A stretch of 32,162 nt of DNA from an uncultured Pelagibacteraceae bacterium (GTDB lineage: Bacteria; Pseudomonadota; Alphaproteobacteria; Pelagibacterales; Pelagibacteraceae): NCBI GenBank assembly GCA_902562645.1, contig CACETY010000013.1, forward strand, positions 1 through 32,162, read 5' to 3'. Made by a program: the position numbers and the translations under genes. Of this stretch, positions 1-8,281 are shown in pieces (the first letter of the stretch is position 1; each line of letters opens with the position of its first letter). Below the pieces are notes generated by a model. It was given only the letters and a program-made list of their open reading frames with translations, did not search any database and was not told the origin of the DNA.

Positions 1-2366
1 TCGTAAGTTTTGTAATTCATTTTTTTAATTAATTTCACAAAATTTTCTTTATTACAACCTAACAAATTCAACATTTCAGGAATTAACTTGATCTCTTTAA
101 TTTTATCTTCTGATTTAGTATTAAAAATCATTAAAAACAACCTCTCTAAAATATCTATTCTAACATATAAATTTTCAAATTTTTCAAAACCACATAGAAG
201 CATTAGATTTTTATTTAACATTTTCTTTTCCTCTAAAAAGTTCAATCCAAAAGTTGGAGGTGTGAAATCAAAATTTTTTTCATTATAGTTTTTCCATAAA
301 AGAATTCGTAATGATACGGAGCTTGGTTTAAATAATTTAAATAAAAAAACATGATATCTACCAAATTTTACACCTAGATTTCTAAGTTTTTTCCTTTCAT
401 CTTGATTAAGTCTTTTTAAATAATTTAAAACCTCATCTCTTTTAACAACCCCATTACTTTCATAAAGATGATATGCTAAAGCTCTTATTTCTGAATTATT
501 ATCTTTAACATTTTTTAAATCTATTAGACTTTTTAACTCTGTTTCAATTTTTTCATTGATCCATTTCTGTAAATAAGAATTTAGTCTTGATTTTTCATTA
601 TTCTCAATCATTTCATCAATAATTAATTGAATTTGAGGATTTAAATAATCAGAACCAGGAATTAATTTAGCTATTTGATTGTTGTTCCAATAAATTTTAA
701 AATCATCTTTTAGTTCAATTAAACCAGTATCAATTATCTGAGTTATTCTCTTTATAATTTCTGGTACAACATTTTGTCTTGCTGCTTTTTTTAGTGATTT
801 TACATCAGCATCTAATGTATCAACTTTTAAGTCTAACTCTAATCTTAGACCTTTTAAACGACCAATATACTGTTCATTAATCATTACTTCCTCATCATTA
901 ACAATCTCAGTTTCAAAAACTATATCTTGTTTTAAACCTCTAGCTAAAATACTTGCTCTTTTATCAATAAATGTTTTTGTTAACTCTTCATGAAGTCGAT
1001 CAGAAAGCTTATCTTCAAGGTTTTTAGTTCTTTCTATCCAATAGTCCTGATTTTCAACCCAATTAGATTTATTTGATACATAAGCCCAAGTTCTAACATT
1101 AGCAATTCTATTTGATAAAGAGTCAACATTTCCATCTAATTTATCAAGCAAAGATAGTTGATCCTTCATATAGTGGTTTGGAACTTTTTTATTTCCATTT
1201 GTTAAAAAATTAAAAATTTTACTTACAACATCAAAATGATGACCGTAAGTTTTCTTTACAAAATCAGGTATTTGACAACATTCCCATAGTATCTGTAATA
1301 TTTCGGAATTATCTGTAATCTCTATGTTTGGTGCTTCTTTTAAAAAATATTTTAATACCTTTTCATCTTGGCATTCACTTATTCGTCTAAGCCAATCTTT
1401 ATGAGGTCTCTCTTCTAAAGATTTTATTAACAAAACTTTATTAGCAAAATTTAATTTTGAATTTCTCCAAAAGATCGTTTGTATTTCTGGAAAAGTATGT
1501 GTTTCTAATGCTTCAATTTCCTCAGGCCCAACTTCTTTACATTCTCCAGTTGTGCCAAATACGCCATCATTCAAATATCTTCCTGCTCTACCTGCAATTT
1601 GTCCAATTTCTGAAATATTTAAATTCCTTAATTTTTTACCATCAAACTTTTTTAAATTTGAAAAATAAACGTTATCTAGATCCATATTTATTCCCATTCC
1701 AATTGCATCAGTTGCAACTAAATAATCAACATCACCAGATTGATATAAACTTACTTGTGAGTTTCTTGTTTTGGGACTAAGAGATCCCATCACAATTGCT
1801 GCCCCTCCTTTTTGACGTCTAATCAATTCTGCAATTGCATAAACCTCCTCAGTAGAAAAAGCTATAACAGCACTTTTCCTCTCTATTCTGGAAATTTTTT
1901 TATGACCACCAAATGATAATTTTGAGAGTCTTTCTCTATTTTTAAATTCAATATCATCATCAAGTTTTTGAATAATATTTTTCATAGAATTTGAACCCAT
2001 GAGCATAGTAAGTTTTTCACCTCTCATATGTAACAATCTATCCGTAAAAATATGACCTCTTTCGTGGTCATTACACATTTGTATTTCATCTATACCTACG
2101 AATTCTAAACTTTTATCTAATGGCATAGATTCCACAGTGCAGAGAAAATACTTTGCGTTAATTGGAATAATTTTTTCTTCACCTGTTATCAACGCAACTT
2201 TTGATGGATCAACTTTTTTGATAATTTTGTCATAAACTTCTCTTGCTAAAAGTCTTAAAGGGAAACCAATCATACCCGAATCAAAAGAAAGCATGGTCTC
2301 TATGGCTAGGAAAGTTTTTCCAGTATTTGTAGGTCCAAGAACTGCTGTGATTTTATTTTTTATCAT
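1..2366 (-). CDS. SUV3-like ATP-dependent RNA helicase, 3' end cut by window edge
   Basis: Superfamily 2 helicase of the SUV3 type, expected to unwind RNA or RNA/DNA using ATP in the cytoplasm. The reading frame is open from 2366 to the left edge, about 788 codons, and the C-terminus lies outside the window. Visible motifs are Walker A GPTNTGKT (residues 11-18), the DEAD-box equivalent DEIQ (93-96), and motif VI GQIAGRAGR (255-263). The rest is a long charged region ending in the SUV3-like block LGVKFGRYHVFLFKLFKPSS. I chose ATG at 2366 because it leaves ten residues before Walker A. An in-frame TTG at 2396 is the alternative start. No Shine-Dalgarno is visible. The gene is divergent from the acetoacetyl-CoA synthetase gene. 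Family assignment is firm; the cellular substrate is unknown. Confidence 0.9.
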   Translation of the reverse strand, partial: MIKNKITAVLGPTNTGKTFLAIETMLSFDSGMIGFPLRLLAREVYDKIIKKVDPSKVALITGEEKIIPINAKYFLCTVESMPLDKSLEFVGIDEIQMCNDHERGHIFTDRLLHMRGEKLTMLMGSNSMKNIIQKLDDDIEFKNRERLSKLSFGGHKKISRIERKSAVIAFSTEEVYAIAELIRRQKGGAAIVMGSLSPKTRNSQVSLYQSGDVDYLVATDAIGMGINMDLDNVYFSNLKKFDGKKLRNLNISEIGQIAGRAGRYLNDGVFGTTGECKEVGPEEIEALETHTFPEIQTIFWRNSKLNFANKVLLIKSLEERPHKDWLRRISECQDEKVLKYFLKEAPNIEITDNSEILQILWECCQIPDFVKKTYGHHFDVVSKIFNFLTNGNKKVPNHYMKDQLSLLDKLDGNVDSLSNRIANVRTWAYVSNKSNWVENQDYWIERTKNLEDKLSDRLHEELTKTFIDKRASILARGLKQDIVFETEIVNDEEVMINEQYIGRLKGLRLELDLKVDTLDADVKSLKKAARQNVVPEIIKRITQIIDTGLIELKDDFKIYWNNNQIAKLIPGSDYLNPQIQLIIDEMIENNEKSRLNSYLQKWINEKIETELKSLIDLKNVKDNNSEIRALAYHLYESNGVVKRDEVLNYLKRLNQDERKKLRNLGVKFGRYHVFLFKLFKPSSVSLRILLWKNYNEKNFDFTPPTFGLNFLEEKKMLNKNLMLLCGFEKFENLYVRIDILERLFLMIFNTKSEDKIKEIKLIPEMLNLLGCNKENFVKLIKKMNYKTY

Positions 2367-2451
2367 TTCTAGCTTTGGTATGATTTTTTTAACCAATACT
2401 ATATATTGTTACCTCTAAAGAACAAAAATAGGCTAAAACTAGTCCGAATCA

Positions 2452-2479
2452 TTGAGGAAAAAGTTCTCATTTTTATTAT
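2452..2479 (+). promoter_or_regulatory. Candidate sigma70 promoter for the acetoacetyl-CoA synthetase gene
   Basis: TTGAGG (2452-2457) and TATTAT (2474-2479) are separated by 16 bases and match the -35 and -10 consensus at 4 and 5 of 6 positions. Transcription would begin near 2486, leaving a leader of about 43 bases. Such matches are common in AT-rich DNA, so this is tentative. The gap from the helicase start to this gene holds nothing else that I recognise. Confidence 0.25.
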
Positions 2480-2528
2480 TTAATGTTTTAAGGTTACCAT
2501 AATTTCAAAAAATTAAATATATTTTTTT

Positions 2529-4487
2529 ATGTCTCAGAAACTGTGGGAAGCTACTTCTCAAGCAAAAAAGAAATCAAATTTATTTGAATTTGAAAAATTT
2601 TTATCAAATAAATTTAATTATAAAGCTAAAAAAAATTATAAAAAGTTGTTTGATTGGACAATTAGAAATCCAAAGCTGTTTTGGTCTTCAATTTGGGAAT
2701 ATGCAAATATTAAGGGTATCAAAAATGATGAATTTTTTTTTCCAAAAGAAATTATCAAAAGCAAATTTTTAGTAAAATCAAAATTAAACTATGCAGAGAA
2801 TTTGTTATCAAAAAATGACAATTCAAAAGCTGTTACTTTTATTAGTGAAAATGGATACAGAGTTGAGAAGTCTTGGAAAGAATTAAATAATGATACTTTA
2901 AAAATTATTAATTTTTTTAGAGAAAACAAAATTATAGAAAAAGACAGAATAGCTGCGTATACGATTAATCAAATTGAGACAGTTGAGTGTTTTTTAGCAG
3001 CTAGTGCAATAGGGACTATATGGTCATCATGTTCTCCAGACTTTGGAACACAAGGAGTAATAGAAAGATTTTCTCAAATAAAACCAAAACTTTTAATCGT
3101 CACCGATAGATATTATTATAATGGTAAAGAAATAAATGTTATTGAAAGATTGCCAGCAATTCTCAAAAAAATTAAATCTATTAAAACTGTACTCATTATT
3201 AACTATCCAGGCAAAAAAAATTTAAAACATAAAAAGCAAAAAGGTACAAAAATTTTTTACTACAACAGGTTGAAAAATAATAAAGAAAAAAAGTTTGTAT
3301 TCAAAAAATTTGATTTTGATAAAGAATTAGCTATTTTGTATTCAAGTGGAACTACAGGTAAACCTAAGTGCATTTGTCATAGAGCCGGTGGTGTTTTGCT
3401 TCAACATTTAAAAGAACATAAACTTCACTGTAACGTAAAACCAGGTGATAATGTGTTTTATTTCACTACTTGTGGATGGATGATGTGGAATTGGTTAATG
3501 ACTTTTTTAGCATCAAAAGCATCTATCGTTCTATTTGATGGTTTCCCAATGCATAAAAGAAGTGACTTGCTTTTTAAATTAGCTGAAAAAGAGAAAATAT
3601 CTATGTTTGGAATCAGTGCAAAATATATTGACCAGTTAAAAAAATTAAATTTAAACATAAAGAATAAGTATAAACTTAAATATCTTAAGACTATCTGTTC
3701 CACTGGATCACCATTATCTCCTGATGGTTTTGATTATGTTTATAAAAATATAAAAAAAGATGTCCATCTTGCATCGATTGCAGGTGGAACAGATCTCGTC
3801 TCATGTTTTGTCTTAGGAAATATTTACTCTCCTGTTTTTAGAGGACAAATTCAGAATAACGGATTGGGGATGAATACAGATGTTTTTTCCGAAAGAGGAA
3901 AGTCGTTAATTAATAGGAAAGGAGAATTAGTTTGTAAATCAGCATTTCCATCAATGCCAATTTATTTTTGGAATGATAAAAATAATAAAAAATATAAGTC
4001 TGCTTATTTTGAGAAATATAAAAATGTTTGGCATCATGGAGATTATGCTGAGAGAAAATCTAATGGTGGATATATTATTTATGGAAGATCAGATGCAACA
4101 CTTAACCCTGGAGGTGCAAGACTAGGCACTGCTGAGATATATTCTATTGTTGATAAATTTAATGAAGTAAAAGAGTCTATAGTTATTGGACAGCAGTGGG
4201 ATAATGATGTGAGAATTATTTTATTCATAGTTTTAAAAACCCCAAAAACACTTAATGAAAAATTAATTCTAAAACTAAAAAAGGCTATTCGTCAAAATGC
4301 ATCCCCACGTCATGTACCAAAGAAAATTATTGAAGTTTCAGATATTCCAAGAACAAAAAATGGAAAGATAGTTGAGCTTGCGGTTAAAAATATTATTGAG
4401 GGAAACAAAATAAAAAATATTCAAGCATTAATAAATCCCTCAATTTTACAAGAATATAAAAACATGAAGGAGCTTAAGAAACCATAA
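2529..4487 (+). CDS. aacS: Acetoacetyl-CoA synthetase (acetoacetate-CoA ligase)
   Basis: Adenylate-forming enzyme that activates acetoacetate to acetoacetyl-CoA with ATP and CoA, feeding ketone bodies into acetyl-CoA. The protein is 652 residues, the usual length for this family. The AMP-binding P-loop YSSGTTGKPKCICHRAGG lies near residue 270. It is followed by the TTCGWMMWNW segment typical of acetoacetate and acetate ligases. GDYAE and YGRSDATLNPGGARLG lie near residues 505-535. The C-terminal PRTKNGKIVE, with the adenylation lysine, lies near 607. The N-terminus (LWEATSQ...) resembles AacS rather than acetyl-CoA synthetase. The start ATG has no Shine-Dalgarno, only a T-rich run. The next gene, 76 bases on, encodes a TRAP receptor; a shared substrate is possible but not shown. 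Confidence 0.93.
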   Translation: MSQKLWEATSQAKKKSNLFEFEKFLSNKFNYKAKKNYKKLFDWTIRNPKLFWSSIWEYANIKGIKNDEFFFPKEIIKSKFLVKSKLNYAENLLSKNDNSKAVTFISENGYRVEKSWKELNNDTLKIINFFRENKIIEKDRIAAYTINQIETVECFLAASAIGTIWSSCSPDFGTQGVIERFSQIKPKLLIVTDRYYYNGKEINVIERLPAILKKIKSIKTVLIINYPGKKNLKHKKQKGTKIFYYNRLKNNKEKKFVFKKFDFDKELAILYSSGTTGKPKCICHRAGGVLLQHLKEHKLHCNVKPGDNVFYFTTCGWMMWNWLMTFLASKASIVLFDGFPMHKRSDLLFKLAEKEKISMFGISAKYIDQLKKLNLNIKNKYKLKYLKTICSTGSPLSPDGFDYVYKNIKKDVHLASIAGGTDLVSCFVLGNIYSPVFRGQIQNNGLGMNTDVFSERGKSLINRKGELVCKSAFPSMPIYFWNDKNNKKYKSAYFEKYKNVWHHGDYAERKSNGGYIIYGRSDATLNPGGARLGTAEIYSIVDKFNEVKESIVIGQQWDNDVRIILFIVLKTPKTLNEKLILKLKKAIRQNASPRHVPKKIIEVSDIPRTKNGKIVELAVKNIIEGNKIKNIQALINPSILQEYKNMKELKKP

Positions 4488-4523
4488 TTATATTTAAATT
4501 TATATAGACAATAATATTTGATT

Positions 4524-4545
4524 GTTATTAAATAGTATTAATAAC
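4524..4545. promoter_or_regulatory. Inverted repeat upstream of the TAXI receptor gene
   Basis: Half-sites GTTATTAA (4524-4531) and TTAATAAC (4538-4545) are perfect inverted repeats around a six-base spacer, 18 bases before the start codon. The symmetry fits a dimeric regulator site or a leader hairpin. AT-rich composition makes chance symmetry plausible, and I cannot name a regulator. Confidence 0.3.
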
Positions 4546-4554
4546 GAATAGATT

Positions 4555-4558
4555 GGAG
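4555..4558 (+). promoter_or_regulatory. Shine-Dalgarno GGAG of the TAXI receptor gene
   Basis: GGAG lies five bases before ATG 4564. It is one of the few strong ribosome binding sites in the window, which fits the high expression expected of a transporter binding protein. Confidence 0.7.
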
Positions 4559-4563
4559 AAAAT

Positions 4564-5571
4564 ATGTTTAAAAAATTATTTAAAGGTTCTCTAATGATTT
4601 TATTCCTGATGATTGGTTTATCAGGAAAATCATTTGCACAAGAACTTAAATTTTTTACGATTGGTACAGGTGGTACTGCTTACACTTACTATCCAGTTGG
4701 AGGTATGATTGCTAATGCAATTTCAAAACCACCAGGATCTAGAGAGTGTGGTAAAGGTGGAAGCTGTGGAGTACCAAATCTGATAGCATCAGCTGTTTCA
4801 TCTAGAGGATCAGTTGATAATGTAAATGCAATAATCTCAGGATTAAGAAACTCAGGTTTTGCACAATCGGATGTTGCTTACTGGGCATATACTGGAACTG
4901 GGACAATGGAAGGAAAAGAACCTGCAAAAGATTTAAGAACTATTGCTGCTCTTTTTCAAGAACATATACATTTAGTAGCGCTTAAAAAAAGTAATATTAA
5001 TTCAGTAAAAGACTTAAAAGGAAAAAGAGTTTCACTAGATGAACCTGGATCTGGAACATATGTTGATGCTAAATTAATATTAGAGTCTAATGGATTAAGC
5101 ACAAGCGATGTAAAAGCTGAAGCATTGAAAGGTAAAGCTGCAACAGATGCTCTAAGAAATGGTAAAGTTGATGCAATCTTTGTTGTTGCAGGCTATCCAA
5201 CTGGTGCAATCGTAGAACTAGCATCTGCAGTTGATATAAAACTAGTTCCAATCGATGGCGCAGGAGCTAAAGCGTTGACTTCAAAATATGGTTTTTTCTC
5301 AGAAAGCCCAATTCCTTCAGGAACATATGAAGGTGTTGATCAAGTTAACACTGTAGCTGTAGGCGCTCAATGGTTTACATCAGCTAAAGAAGATAGTGAA
5401 TTAATTTACCAAATTACTAAAGCTTTATGGAATAAAGAGTCAAGAAAGCTTATGGATGTTGGTCATGCTAAGGGAAAAACTATAACACCTGACACAGCTC
5501 TTTCCGGAGTAGGTGTACCACTACACCCTGGTGCAGAAAAGTTCTATAAAGAAGCAGGACTTTTAAATTAA
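4564..5571 (+). CDS. TAXI-family TRAP transporter solute-binding protein
   Basis: Periplasmic receptor that captures an organic solute and delivers it to the TRAP permease encoded next. The protein is 335 residues. It has a Sec signal peptide: KK at positions 3-4, a hydrophobic core to about residue 20, and probable cleavage after SFA at residue 25. The mature start, with FFTIGTGGTAYTYYPVGG, is the TAXI signature. A cysteine pair in SRECGKGGSCGVP is typical of one TAXI subgroup. NSVKDLKGKRVSLDEPGSGT and DAIFVVAGYPTGA are further family blocks. The start is supported by GGAG five bases upstream. A 46-base spacer containing a hairpin separates it from the permease. The ligand cannot be read from sequence; TAXI systems often carry small carboxylates or amino acids. 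Confidence 0.93.
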   Translation: MFKKLFKGSLMILFLMIGLSGKSFAQELKFFTIGTGGTAYTYYPVGGMIANAISKPPGSRECGKGGSCGVPNLIASAVSSRGSVDNVNAIISGLRNSGFAQSDVAYWAYTGTGTMEGKEPAKDLRTIAALFQEHIHLVALKKSNINSVKDLKGKRVSLDEPGSGTYVDAKLILESNGLSTSDVKAEALKGKAATDALRNGKVDAIFVVAGYPTGAIVELASAVDIKLVPIDGAGAKALTSKYGFFSESPIPSGTYEGVDQVNTVAVGAQWFTSAKEDSELIYQITKALWNKESRKLMDVGHAKGKTITPDTALSGVGVPLHPGAEKFYKEAGLLN

Positions 5572-5586
5572 ATCTTAAAATCAATT

Positions 5587-5613
5587 TGCCCTAGATCGAT
5601 TAGATCTAGGGCA
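5587..5613 (+). promoter_or_regulatory. Perfect RNA hairpin between the TAXI receptor and permease genes
   Basis: Arms GCCCTAGATC (5588-5597) and GATCTAGGGC (5603-5612) pair perfectly around the loop GATTA; one flanking T-A pair (5587/5613) extends the stem to 11 bp. The permease ATG follows five bases later, so the stem occupies the place of its ribosome binding site. No T-run follows, so this is not a classical terminator. It more likely protects the receptor mRNA 3' end and lowers permease translation. Confidence 0.75.
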
Positions 5614-5618
5614 TTATT

Positions 5619-7604
5619 ATGTCCCAATTTAATATTTCACCTGATGAAGTTGCAAAACTTGAAGAAAAATTTGAGATAAAAAGTAACGAAAGAAAGTTAA
5701 AAAATTTATTAAAAACATTGACCTTTATTGCCTTGGTTGCAATGTCAATTTACCATTTTTATGCCTCTGGATTTGGAACTATAAGAGACATTCTTCATAG
5801 AGGTATTCATATTTCTTTTGTTGTAGGTCTTGTATTTTTATTTTATGGATGGAAAAATTTTGGGGATCAACAGTTAAAAAATAAAGTTCCATTAATAGAT
5901 ATTTTCTTTTCAATTTTAGTAGTTGTAACTGCACTTTATTTACCATTATTACCTCCAGAAATATTAGCTAGCAGAGTTGGAAATCCATCTAGCACTGAAG
6001 TTATAATGGGTTCAATTCTTATTATTTTAACATTAGAGGCTGCAAGAAGATCAATAGGATACACTCTACCATTAATTTGCATAATATTTATGATTTTTGC
6101 ACTCTATGGTCCTTTTTTTCCTGGAGCTTTAAAGCATGGAGGTAGCAGTTGGGCTGGTTTTGTTAATCATATTTATATAACCAATCAAGGAATTTACGGA
6201 ATTGCTGTGGGTGTCATGGCTCAATATGTATTTTTATTTATTCTATTTGGTGTCCTTGCAACAAGAATAGGTTTAGGTCAATTATTTATTGATTTAGCAA
6301 TGGTAATAGCTGGAAGGTATTCAGGTGGACCAGCGAAAGTCGCAATTTTTTCCTCAGCTTTTCTAGGAACCATATCTGGATCTTCAATTGCGAATACAGT
6401 TACAACTGGTTCTCTTACAATTCCAGCAATGAAAAAAGTTGGTTACCCTCCACATTTTTCTGGAGCCGTTGAAGCCACTGCTTCTACTGGAGGACAAATA
6501 ACACCTCCCATTTTAGGAGCAGCAGCTTTTATTATGGTTGAATATTTAGAATTACCTTTAAGAGATATTTTGGCAGCAGCATTAATTCCTGCTTTGCTTC
6601 ATTATTTTGGAATTTTTGTGATGGTTCATTTAGAGGCAAAAAAATTAGGTCTGAGAGGTTTAAATGAAAGTGAAGTTCCAAAATTTATTAGAATAATAAG
6701 AGATAATTGGCTGGCAATTGTTCCATTATTTTTACTAGTATATTTAATATTGATTGGTCGTACTCCAGATTATGCTGCAGTAAATGGAATAATTGCCTGT
6801 GTAGTCATTGGATTTATAAGGAAAAAAAATAGACTTACTTTTAATGACTTATTTGAGTGCTTAGCCAGAGGTGCAAAAAATACTTTAGCAGTTGGAGCAG
6901 CTGCTACTTCAATAGGTATAATAGTTGGTGTAGTTACATTAACTGGAGTAGGTTTTAGACTAGGATATGTAGTAATTCAAACAGCCGGAGATATTGGTGG
7001 TTTCTTCTTAAATTTTTTACCATTTAACTATTTTACACTTCAAGATCTGACATTATTTTTTTCTTTAATATTAATTGCAATATCATGCATATTCATGGGT
7101 ACAGGAGTTCCAACTACTGCAACTTACATAATTCTTGTTGCCGTTGCCGCTCCTGCTCTTACTCAATTACAAATTGAACCAATAGTTTCGCATTTTTTTG
7201 TTTTTTATTATGGTGTTTTAGCAGATATAACTCCACCAGTTGCTCTTGCAGCATACGCTGCAGCTGGTATTGCTGGATCAAATCCATTCACTACTGGAAA
7301 TACGGCTTTTAGACTAGGTATTGCAAAAGCACTTGTACCCTTTGTGTTCGTTTATTCACCATCATTGTTATTGGTTGCACAAGGATTTAACTTCTATGAT
7401 TTCTTTATAACTTTAATATCTGCAATGATTGGAATTGGATTAATTGGAATTGGTTTCACAGGATTTTTATATAAATCAGTATCTACGTTTCAAAGATGGT
7501 ATCTAGGAATTATTTCATTATTATTTATTGCACCAGGATTAAGTTCATCAATTATAGGCTTAGTTTTAGTATTACCAGTGTTTGTGCTTCAATTAAGAAA
7601 ATAA
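5619..7604 (+). CDS. TRAP transporter permease, fused small and large membrane subunits
   Basis: Inner-membrane permease that moves the solute captured by the TAXI receptor, normally driven by a sodium gradient. At 661 residues it combines the four-helix DctQ-like part (roughly residues 35-165) with the DctM-like part (about 170-640), the fused form usual for TAXI systems. Family blocks seen include FSSAFLGTISGSSIANTVTTG and EATASTGGQITPPILGAAAF, with a related half-repeat FMGTGVPTTATYIILVAVAAPAL and YGVLADITPPVALAAYAAAG. These are the two re-entrant transport motifs. The N-terminus is cytosolic and charged (about 35 residues). There is no Shine-Dalgarno; a hairpin abuts the start. The stop lies three bases from that of the convergent thioesterase gene. 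Confidence 0.93.
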   Translation: MSQFNISPDEVAKLEEKFEIKSNERKLKNLLKTLTFIALVAMSIYHFYASGFGTIRDILHRGIHISFVVGLVFLFYGWKNFGDQQLKNKVPLIDIFFSILVVVTALYLPLLPPEILASRVGNPSSTEVIMGSILIILTLEAARRSIGYTLPLICIIFMIFALYGPFFPGALKHGGSSWAGFVNHIYITNQGIYGIAVGVMAQYVFLFILFGVLATRIGLGQLFIDLAMVIAGRYSGGPAKVAIFSSAFLGTISGSSIANTVTTGSLTIPAMKKVGYPPHFSGAVEATASTGGQITPPILGAAAFIMVEYLELPLRDILAAALIPALLHYFGIFVMVHLEAKKLGLRGLNESEVPKFIRIIRDNWLAIVPLFLLVYLILIGRTPDYAAVNGIIACVVIGFIRKKNRLTFNDLFECLARGAKNTLAVGAAATSIGIIVGVVTLTGVGFRLGYVVIQTAGDIGGFFLNFLPFNYFTLQDLTLFFSLILIAISCIFMGTGVPTTATYIILVAVAAPALTQLQIEPIVSHFFVFYYGVLADITPPVALAAYAAAGIAGSNPFTTGNTAFRLGIAKALVPFVFVYSPSLLLVAQGFNFYDFFITLISAMIGIGLIGIGFTGFLYKSVSTFQRWYLGIISLLFIAPGLSSSIIGLVLVLPVFVLQLRK

Positions 7605-7607
7605 AAT

Positions 7608-8030
7608 TTATCCACCTAAGCCAGCATTTGGAAGTGGTCTTCTTAAAATTTTCCAAATTCCAACAGCGCTAGCAACAAATTTATTTTTGCATTCTAATTT
7701 ACAATTTACAAATACCATTGATTTTGTAACTTTTTGAATTTCAACTGTTCCTAATAATTCATCTCCCAAGTTAGAGGGAGCTATAAATTTAATATCTAAG
7801 GAGATAGTTACACAGGGTTTGTTGCCACTTGCTTTGTGACAAGCAGTTCCTGCCCCAGCGTCAATTATTGTACATATATAACCACCATGTGTTATCCCAG
7901 CTTTATTTAAATGTGTTTTTTTGATTTTTGTTTTAAACTCAAATTTTTTTTTGGTTAAAGATCTAAATAACAAACCGCCATTATGTTTCATATAACTTGG
8001 TTTATTACTTAGTTGTTCAAATTTTCTCAT
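7608..8030 (-). CDS. PaaI-type hotdog-fold thioesterase
   Basis: Predicted acyl-CoA thioesterase of about 140 residues, the usual hotdog size. The catalytic region reads AGITHGGYICTIIDAGAGTA, matching the PaaI HGG...D pattern. It is followed by CVTISLDIKFIAPSNLGDEL, the conserved central strand. The substrate is unknown; phenylacetyl-, hydroxybenzoyl- or medium-chain acyl-CoA are all possible. I prefer ATG 8030 as start because it overlaps the stop of a short upstream reading frame in a TAATG junction. An in-frame TTG at 8075 would add 15 residues that are unlike the family. It is the last gene of the unit tRNA-Arg, small peptide, thioesterase, and meets the permease gene tail to tail. Confidence 0.85.
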   Translation of the reverse strand: MRKFEQLSNKPSYMKHNGGLLFRSLTKKKFEFKTKIKKTHLNKAGITHGGYICTIIDAGAGTACHKASGNKPCVTISLDIKFIAPSNLGDELLGTVEIQKVTKSMVFVNCKLECKNKFVASAVGIWKILRRPLPNAGLGG

Positions 8031-8113
8031 TAAAGGATTATTGTCATAATTAATATAAATAATAAAACTAAACAAAAGAAATATATAACAGATTTTTCAA
8101 GTGATATTTTCAT
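8030..8113 (-). CDS. 27-residue single-span membrane peptide, translationally coupled to the thioesterase
   Basis: Short reading frame with no family I recognise. It encodes 27 residues: a charged start MKISLEK followed by about 20 hydrophobic residues (VIYFFCLVLLFILIMTIIL), so one membrane segment with few other residues. Two features argue that it is translated. AAAGGA (8122-8117) sits three bases before its ATG, although that spacing is short. Its stop TAA shares the last A with the ATG of the thioesterase gene (TAATG). It begins 14 bases after the CCA end of tRNA-Arg and is probably released from the same transcript. Role unknown: it may be a leader peptide that sets thioesterase translation, or a small membrane protein in its own right. 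Confidence 0.5.
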   Translation of the reverse strand: MKISLEKSVIYFFCLVLLFILIMTIIL

Positions 8114-8127
8114 TTATCCTTTCTTTT

Positions 8128-8204
8128 TGGTGCGCCTGCTAGGAGTTGAACCCAGAACCTCCTGGTCCGTAGCCAAGCGCTCTATCCAATTGAGCTACAG
8201 GCGC
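8128..8204 (-). tRNA. tRNA-Arg (anticodon ACG), CCA encoded
   Basis: Complete cloverleaf on the minus strand, 77 bases including an encoded CCA. The acceptor stem GCGCCTG/CAGGCGC is perfect. The D arm is GCTC/GAGC, the anticodon loop is CTACGGA giving ACG, and the T stem is CTGGG/CCTAG (one G-T pair) with loop TTCAACT. The discriminator base is A. The wobble A would be deaminated to inosine to read CGU, CGC and CGA. The short peptide gene follows directly, and the promoter must lie in 8205-8281. Confidence 0.96.
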
Positions 8205-8221
8205 AATTTGTACAGTTTTTA

Positions 8222-8239
8222 TACATTATTAATAATGTA
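8222..8239. promoter_or_regulatory. 18-bp perfect palindrome in the divergent tRNA-Arg / pyruvate dehydrogenase promoter region
   Basis: TACATTATTAATAATGTA is a perfect 9+9 palindrome placed between the divergent tRNA-Arg unit and the pyruvate dehydrogenase operon, 42 bases before the latter's ATG. On the minus strand its end overlaps TATAAA, a plausible -10 for the tRNA. It could be a dimeric repressor site. In DNA this AT-rich, roughly one such palindrome per window could arise by chance. Confidence 0.35.
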
Positions 8240-8269
8240 AATTATTTTTTTAGCAAATATTGATATATA

Positions 8270-8275
8270 TATAAT
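8270..8275 (+). promoter_or_regulatory. Candidate -10 element of the pyruvate dehydrogenase operon, possibly leaderless
   Basis: TATAAT ends six bases before ATG 8282, so transcription would start at or next to the start codon. No Shine-Dalgarno precedes the ATG, in line with a leaderless message. No good -35 is seen at 17 bases, and the surrounding TATATA run gives other registers. Confidence 0.25.
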
Positions 8276-8281
8276 AAAAAA

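Noticed and set aside
1457..1780. 107-codon frame on the plus strand
   Set aside because: It lies antisense within the helicase frame, which has clear SF2 motifs; the translated product has low complexity and no recognisable features.
8031..8075. TTG 8075 as the thioesterase start, adding 15 residues
   Set aside because: The extension is unlike hotdog proteins and overlaps the short peptide; ATG 8030 gives a normal length and a TAATG junction.
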